64,000 nucleotides of DNA from Rhabdophis nuchalis (Eukaryota; Chordata; Lepidosauria; Squamata; Natricidae): the NCBI GenBank assembly GCA_039707465.1, contig CM077644.1, forward strand, positions 217,377,462 to 217,441,461. Direction: 5' to 3'. The notes under the pieces are model-generated. The model worked only from the letters and a program-made list of their open reading frames with translations, had not been told where the DNA came from and did no database searches. The position numbers and the translations under genes were made by a program. Below, in pieces: positions 59,589-64,000 of this stretch. The first letter of the stretch is position 1. Each line of letters begins with the position of its first letter.

Positions 59589-59775
59589 AATGCTAGTAAT
59601 GCCACTAACTCTCTGCATTCCTTACCCATACCATCTGTGCTTGGGAATATTCTAGATGGTGACAGGACCAGCCCTATGACACATTGGACCAAAAACATTG
59701 TAAGAAGAACTGCCTTTTTGGGACAGACTTTGATACTCATAACTTAGCATTATGTTCTTTATGAAAGTCCTTTTA

Positions 59776-59955
59776 CTGTGATTCACCGAAAATAATACAG
59801 GGTCTTATTTAATTTTGATTCCCAAAATAAGCGCTTTGCCTTATTTTGGGGAGATCTTATAATATTTGAAGTGCAGGAGGCGGCTAGTGTGGTCACCTCA
59901 GGGCTGTTGCTGTGTTGCAATATTTTTGGGAGGGCTTATTTTCGGGGAAACAGGG
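59776..59955. mobile_element. TA-flanked DNA transposon remnant (180 bp)
   Basis: Left end CTGTGATTCACCGAAAATAA and right end CTTATTTTCGGGGAAACAGG, flanked by TA. Inverted relative of 23754, with the internal 'ggtcacctcagggctgttgctgtgttgcaatattttt' block in reverse order. Confidence 0.7.
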
Positions 59956-60023
59956 TAATACTATCTACAGTAGTTATCCATAAGCATGATTCTACTTTTA
60001 TCTAATGGTTACAGCTGACATAA

Positions 60024-60380
60024 TAGAGATGCAGTGGCTCAGCGGCTAAGATGCTGATATTGTTGATCAGAAAGGTTGGCAGTTTGGTGGTTCGAATCCT
60101 TAGCACCACATAACAGAGTGAGTTCCCATTACTTGTCCCAGCTTCTGCCAACCTAGCACTTTGAAAGCATGCAAAAATGCAAGTAGAAAAATAGAGAACA
60201 GTGCTGGGTATGTAACAGTGTTCTATGTGCCTTCGGCATTTAGTCATGCCAGCCACATGACCATGGAAATGTCTTCAGATAGTGCTGGCTCTTTGGCTTG
60301 AAAAAGGAGATGAGCACCGCCCCTTAGAGTCTGAATGACTAGCACATATGATCGACGGGAACTTTTACCTTTACCTTTAC
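60024..60380 (+). mobile_element. Sauria-type tRNA-derived SINE, near full length
   Basis: tRNA-like head with A box TGGCTCAGCGG (60035-60045) and B box GGTTCGAATCC (60089-60099), spaced as in a pol III promoter. The body includes 'cttgtcccagcttctgcc', 'catgcaaaaatgcaagtagaaaaatag' and 'gatgagcaccgccccttagagtc', and the tail is (ACCTTT)n, ending at 60380. The family would be copied by a LINE partner in trans. Confidence 0.88.
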
Positions 60381-61244
60381 TATGAGACAGGTGGGTCTAT
60401 TAATTGTAATAAGCAAAGAAACTGGAAAAAAAAGTTGGTGAAGATTTGATGCTGACAAGGTAGTAGGATGTGCTTAGTCTTGCATCTATTGAAATAAAAG
60501 TACTACTAAGAAACTGATAAGCCTCAAGGTTCTCCCATGGAATGCAGCTCTAACAATCTTGAAAGATCTGTGGTGGTAGTTTATATATTGCTGGGTTAAC
60601 CACACAAATGAATTGCTGCATTTTTCTTGGCATTCACAACTGTGTATAAAAAAAAGAAAAGAAAACCGAGCCTCTCTGTGGGCATCTTGTCTTTATCAAG
60701 TTTTAGAGCTAGTTGAAATGACATTTCAGGACTTTCCCATTGTAAACACCATTTGCCCTGCCTCGCCTTTAGTAATTCTGCCTTTCAAATGCTTCCATTG
60801 GAACTTGGATCTAGAAAAAAATAAAAAAAGGATGGGAAGGCACTCAAAACCAGCAATACAATACACTCAATTTCTTTTCTTTTTCTTTTAGTACTTCAAC
60901 CATTTTTAAAAAATAATGTTTAAATTAAAAAATAGCAGGGTACATGGCATTCTGCAGAATACAATGTCAACTTCCAACCTTACCTTTATTTGCCTGAGAG
61001 GATGTCCGCCTTCCTACAAAGTGTTTGCTTTGCTGTAACAGCCCCTGCAATCTTCAAGCAGCTTTTCTCATTCTGGGTAGAATTCTACCAACCCAGGAGC
61101 AAGATCAAAAATAAGGACATAATATAATATGCAAACTCTCTCTTTGCATATTCTTTTGTTTTTTCCTTGCTTTCTCTAATATACATTTGTCCTAAGAGAA
61201 GAATATACAACTTCTATCAACTTAAGAGACATACTCATGGAATG
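60381..61244. other. No recognisable feature
   Basis: AT-rich, unassigned. Confidence 0.45.
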
Positions 61245-61501
61245 TGGAGGTGGTATTCAGCAGGTTCTGACCAGTTCTGGAGAACTGGTGGTGGACATTT
61301 TGAGTAGTTCAGAGAACTAGTAAATACCACCTGTAATGATCCTGCCCCCATCAATTCTCTGCCCCTGAGTCCCAGCTGATTGGGAGGGAATGGAGATTTT
61401 GCAGTAACCTTCCTCTGCCACACCTACCAAGCCACACCACACCACGCCCACCAAGCCACACCCACAGAACCTGTACTAAAACAATTTGAATCCCACCACT
61501 G
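61245..61501. mobile_element. hAT-type element (257 bp)
   Basis: Left end TGGAGGTGGTATTCAGC, right end ATTTGAATCCCACCACTG, flanked by ATGGAATG and ATGGAACA (6 of 8). Same family as 25617 and 58411. Contains 'ccaagccacaccacaccacgccc' blocks. Confidence 0.72.
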
Positions 61502-61746
61502 ATGGAACAACAAGGCTGTGTTCTAAGCTTGGACCAAATTTTCTGGGTTTCTTTTTTTTTTTTAATTAAATTTATACCCCGCCCTTCTCCTTGTTAGGAC
61601 CCAGGACGGCGCACAGGCATTATATAAAACCATAAATACAATATACATCAATTAAAAATATATTAAATTAATTCACCCGTGCTAAAACCCGTTATTAAAA
61701 CCGTAACCAAATTATAATTTATATTTAAAAAGTCAGAAGCGGGGGC

Positions 61747-62080
61747 CTATCCTAGACCGGCTTGTTGGAATAAGTACATCTTAAGACGTTGGCGGAAGAG
61801 GCGGAGGTCCGAGATAGTGCGAAGGTCGGGGGGTAGGTCATTCCAGAGGGCCGGGCCCGCCACAGAGAAGGCTCTTCCCCTGGGTGTCGCCAGCCGGCAT
61901 TGCCCAGCCGATGGCACCTGGAGAAGGCCTGCTCTGTGGGAGCGGACCGGACGAAGGGATGTATGAGGCAGGAGGCGGTCTTGTATATAGCTAGGCCCCG
62001 AGCCATGGAGCGATTTAAAGATGGTAGTCAACACCTTGAAGCGCACTCGAAAGGCCACAGGCAGCCAGTGCAGCTCGCAC
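61747..62080 (-). pseudogene. L2 ORF2 C-terminal part (3' half of the inverted insertion)
   Basis: The minus strand is open from the inversion point and encodes CELHWLPVAFRVRFKVL, LHGSGPSYIQDRLLPHTS, PRGRAFSVAGPALWNDLPPD and LKMYLFQQAGLG to the natural stop at 61747. Residues upstream of the junction in this frame are chance sequence. It is separated from its own N-terminal half by inversion, so no full protein can be made. Confidence 0.9.
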
Positions 62081-62082
62081 TT

Positions 62083-63568
62083 AGAGTGGCCAAACGTGAG
62101 TATTGTGCCACCCTTATCGCATCCGCGGAAAACCGCCCTGCCACCCTGTTTGGGGTGACCCGCTCCCTCCTTCATCTGAGGCCGCGGGAAGCCCCTTTGC
62201 AGGGTCGAGCAGAGGAATTTGGAGTTTTCCTGCAGGACAAAATCACTCAGATTCGGAACGAGTTGCCCTCCACTGAAAGTGACCCAGTCGAGGTGTCCGG
62301 TGCTGGTCTTGAGATCATACCTTGGGAGAAGTTTGACTTTATCACTACCGAGGATATGGACAGGTTGCGGAGGAACCTTAGAGCCACCACATGTTTATTG
62401 GACCCGTGCCCCTCTTGGCTTGTACTGGCATCCTGGGAGGTGACACGAGGCTGGCTCCAGGGTATTGTGAATTCATCTCTGAGTGAGGGATTCTTGCCTA
62501 CCGTCTTGAAAGAGGCGGTGGTGAGGCACCTCCTCAAGAAGCCATCCCTGGACCCGGCTTTATTAGAGAACTATCGTCCCGTCTCCAACCTTCACTTTTT
62601 AGTGAAGGTTGTTGAGAGTGTGGTGGCCCAACAGTTCCCTCGACACCTGGAGAAAGTTGATTATCTAGACCCGCGCCAGTCCATCTTCCGGCCCGGTCAC
62701 AGTACCGAGACGGCATTGGTCGCGTTGGTGGATGATCTCTGGAGGGCTCAGGATAGAGGTTGCTCCTCTATCCTGGTCCTGTTAGACCTCTCAGCGGCTT
62801 TTGATACCATCGACCATGGTATCTTATTGCACCGATTGGGGGGGTTGGGGCTCAGAGGCACCGTTTTACGGTGGTTCTCGTCCTACCTCTCTGGTCGGTC
62901 GCAATGGGTGTTGGCAGGAGGGCAGAGGTTGGCCCCGAGGCCCCTCACATGTGGGGTTCCTCAGGGGTCGGTCCTCTTGCCACTACTGTTCAACACCTAC
63001 ATGAAGCCGCTGGGCGAGATCATCTGTGGTTTTGGGGTGGAGTACCATCTGTACGCTGATGACACTCAGCTGTACATATCCACCCCAAACCACCCCAACA
63101 ATGCCGTCGAGGTGCTGTCCCGGTGTCTGGAGGCCGTACGGGTCTGGATGGGTAGTAACAAACTCAAACTCAACCTGTCCAAGACCGAGTGGCTGTGGTT
63201 TCCGGCACCCCGGTTTAGCCAGATAAGTCCAACACTGGCCATTGGGGGTGAACATCTTGCCCCCGTGGAGAGGGCGCGCAACTTGGGCGTCCTCCTGGAT
63301 TCCCGGCTGTCCATGGAGGACCATGTGGCGGCCGTGGCCAGGGGGGCGTTCTATCAGGTTCGCCTGATACGCCAGTTGCACCCCTTACTAGACCGGGGGG
63401 CCCTTCGCACAGTCACTCAAGCACTCGTGACATCTCGGCTGGATTACTGTAACACTGTCTACATGGGGCTCCCCTTGAGGTGCACTCGAAAGCTACAGTT
63501 AGTGCAGAATGCGGCCGCGCGGGTGGTTATGGGTGCCTCAAGGCAAGCCCATGTAACACCTCTCTTTC
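62083..63568 (+). pseudogene. L2 endonuclease-linker/reverse transcriptase, open 495 codons, inverted half
   Basis: Counting from the Met at 61900, the LINE part starts at about residue 62 with RVAKREYCATLIAS and stays open to the junction. It encodes the linker, then LENYRPVSNLHFLVKVVESV, QSIFRPGHSTETALVALVDDL, LLDLSAAFDTIDH, GVPQGSVLLPLLFN and YADD (385-388), then NLGVLLDSRLSMEDH. All reverse transcriptase catalytic residues are present, but the endonuclease and the true C-terminus are not. The lack of stops implies a young copy, close in sequence to the LINE at 39 kb. Confidence 0.9.
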
Positions 63569-63575
63569 GGTTTCT

Positions 63576-64000
63576 AAAGAGTCAAATGAATATCAAACTT
63601 CTTCTGCCTTGTGGTCCACAGTTTCACATGCTGTCCACTTAATATGACTATTATGACTGTTAGTGTGATTAAAAAGAAGGAGACAGAAAGACATTTAGAC
63701 CATTGCTGTGGTCTTCAATGCAGGCACTTAACAAGCAAAGGTAAATGGCTGCAGTAGTAGGATCTTGGTGATAGTGGAGGTAGCAACAGAGGAAACCACT
63801 ACTGGTCTTCTTCTGTTCCCCCTGTATATATATTGGGATTTCATGGGATGAGTTTTTGGATAGGATGTTCCTGCCAAAACTGGGCACTAGTCAGATAACG
63901 AAAATTGGCAAGTTTTCAGAATAAAAAAAAATAAAAGTCTAGTAACATTCTAGCTATCTTGTCTGATTTTAAAAGCAAATCAAAGTGGATGTTATCTGAT
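63576..64000. other. No recognisable feature
   Basis: Flanking DNA after the L2 insertion; nothing that I can support. Confidence 0.45.

Larger units (their letters stand above)
61553..63568. mobile_element. L2-type LINE with inverted 5' half (twin-primed insertion)
   Basis: One L2 insertion in two opposed halves. 61553-62080 is the 3' end on the minus strand (tail, 3' UTR stem-loop near 61575-61610, then the C-terminal ORF2 frame starting at the 'CELHWLPVAFRVRF' block). 62081-63568 is the upstream ORF2 sequence on the plus strand, ending at 'ASRQAHVTPLF', the residues that precede that same block in the intact copy. Seven-bp flanks GGTTTCT (61546-61552 and 63569-63575) bracket the whole unit, so both halves arrived together. 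Confidence 0.92.

Overview
The window looks like ordinary non-coding nuclear DNA from a squamate reptile, most probably a snake. I see no complete host gene, no RNA gene and no prokaryotic or viral operon. The organism call is an inference from the mix of repeats. These are CR1 LINE 3' ends with AATAC- or AATAG-type tails, L2-type LINEs, BovB (RTE) LINE ends, tRNA-derived SINEs of the Sauria type, many hAT-type miniature elements with 8-bp target duplications, and a Bkm-like GATA/GACA block of the kind first described from snakes.

Layout. 1-10 kb: a diverged CR1, the GIY-YIG end of a Penelope-like element, a 121-bp hAT MITE, an L2 copy nested in a TA-flanked DNA transposon (5.2-6.4 kb), a SINE and another L2 end. 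10-20 kb: a long CR1 on the minus strand, a 579-bp hAT element, a second copy of the 8.4-kb SINE family, a hAT MITE nested inside another hAT-like element, a CR1 end folded into a 69-bp-arm inverted repeat, another CR1 end and an L2 end. 20-30 kb: two related BovB 3' ends, a 263-bp L1-tailed insertion with a 14-bp target duplication, and an old CR1 carrying two hAT insertions. 30-38 kb: a 622-bp hAT-like element, an L2 end, a possible first coding exon of a host gene (34953-35059), the Bkm-like block and an ORF1-only (HAL1-like) L1 insertion. 38-47 kb: a 2.9-kb L2 LINE with an open reading frame for most of its endonuclease and all of its reverse transcriptase, inserted in a TA-flanked transposon. 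47-61 kb: more hAT and TA-flanked elements, a very degraded CR1-like LINE at about 54-55.5 kb and a cluster of Sauria-type SINEs. 61.5-63.6 kb: a second recent L2 insertion whose 5' half is inverted, as expected from twin priming.

How the parts work together. The autonomous families (L2, CR1, BovB, L1, Penelope-like) would supply the reverse transcriptases. The SINEs, the short L1-tailed insertion and the ORF1-only L1 are non-autonomous and would depend on them in trans. The hAT and TA-flanked elements carry no transposase here. The only long open frames are the two L2 copies. Most other open frames are chance frames in repeats or microsatellites. The single hint of host coding sequence is the small exon-like segment at 35.0 kb, so the window is best read as intronic or intergenic DNA.
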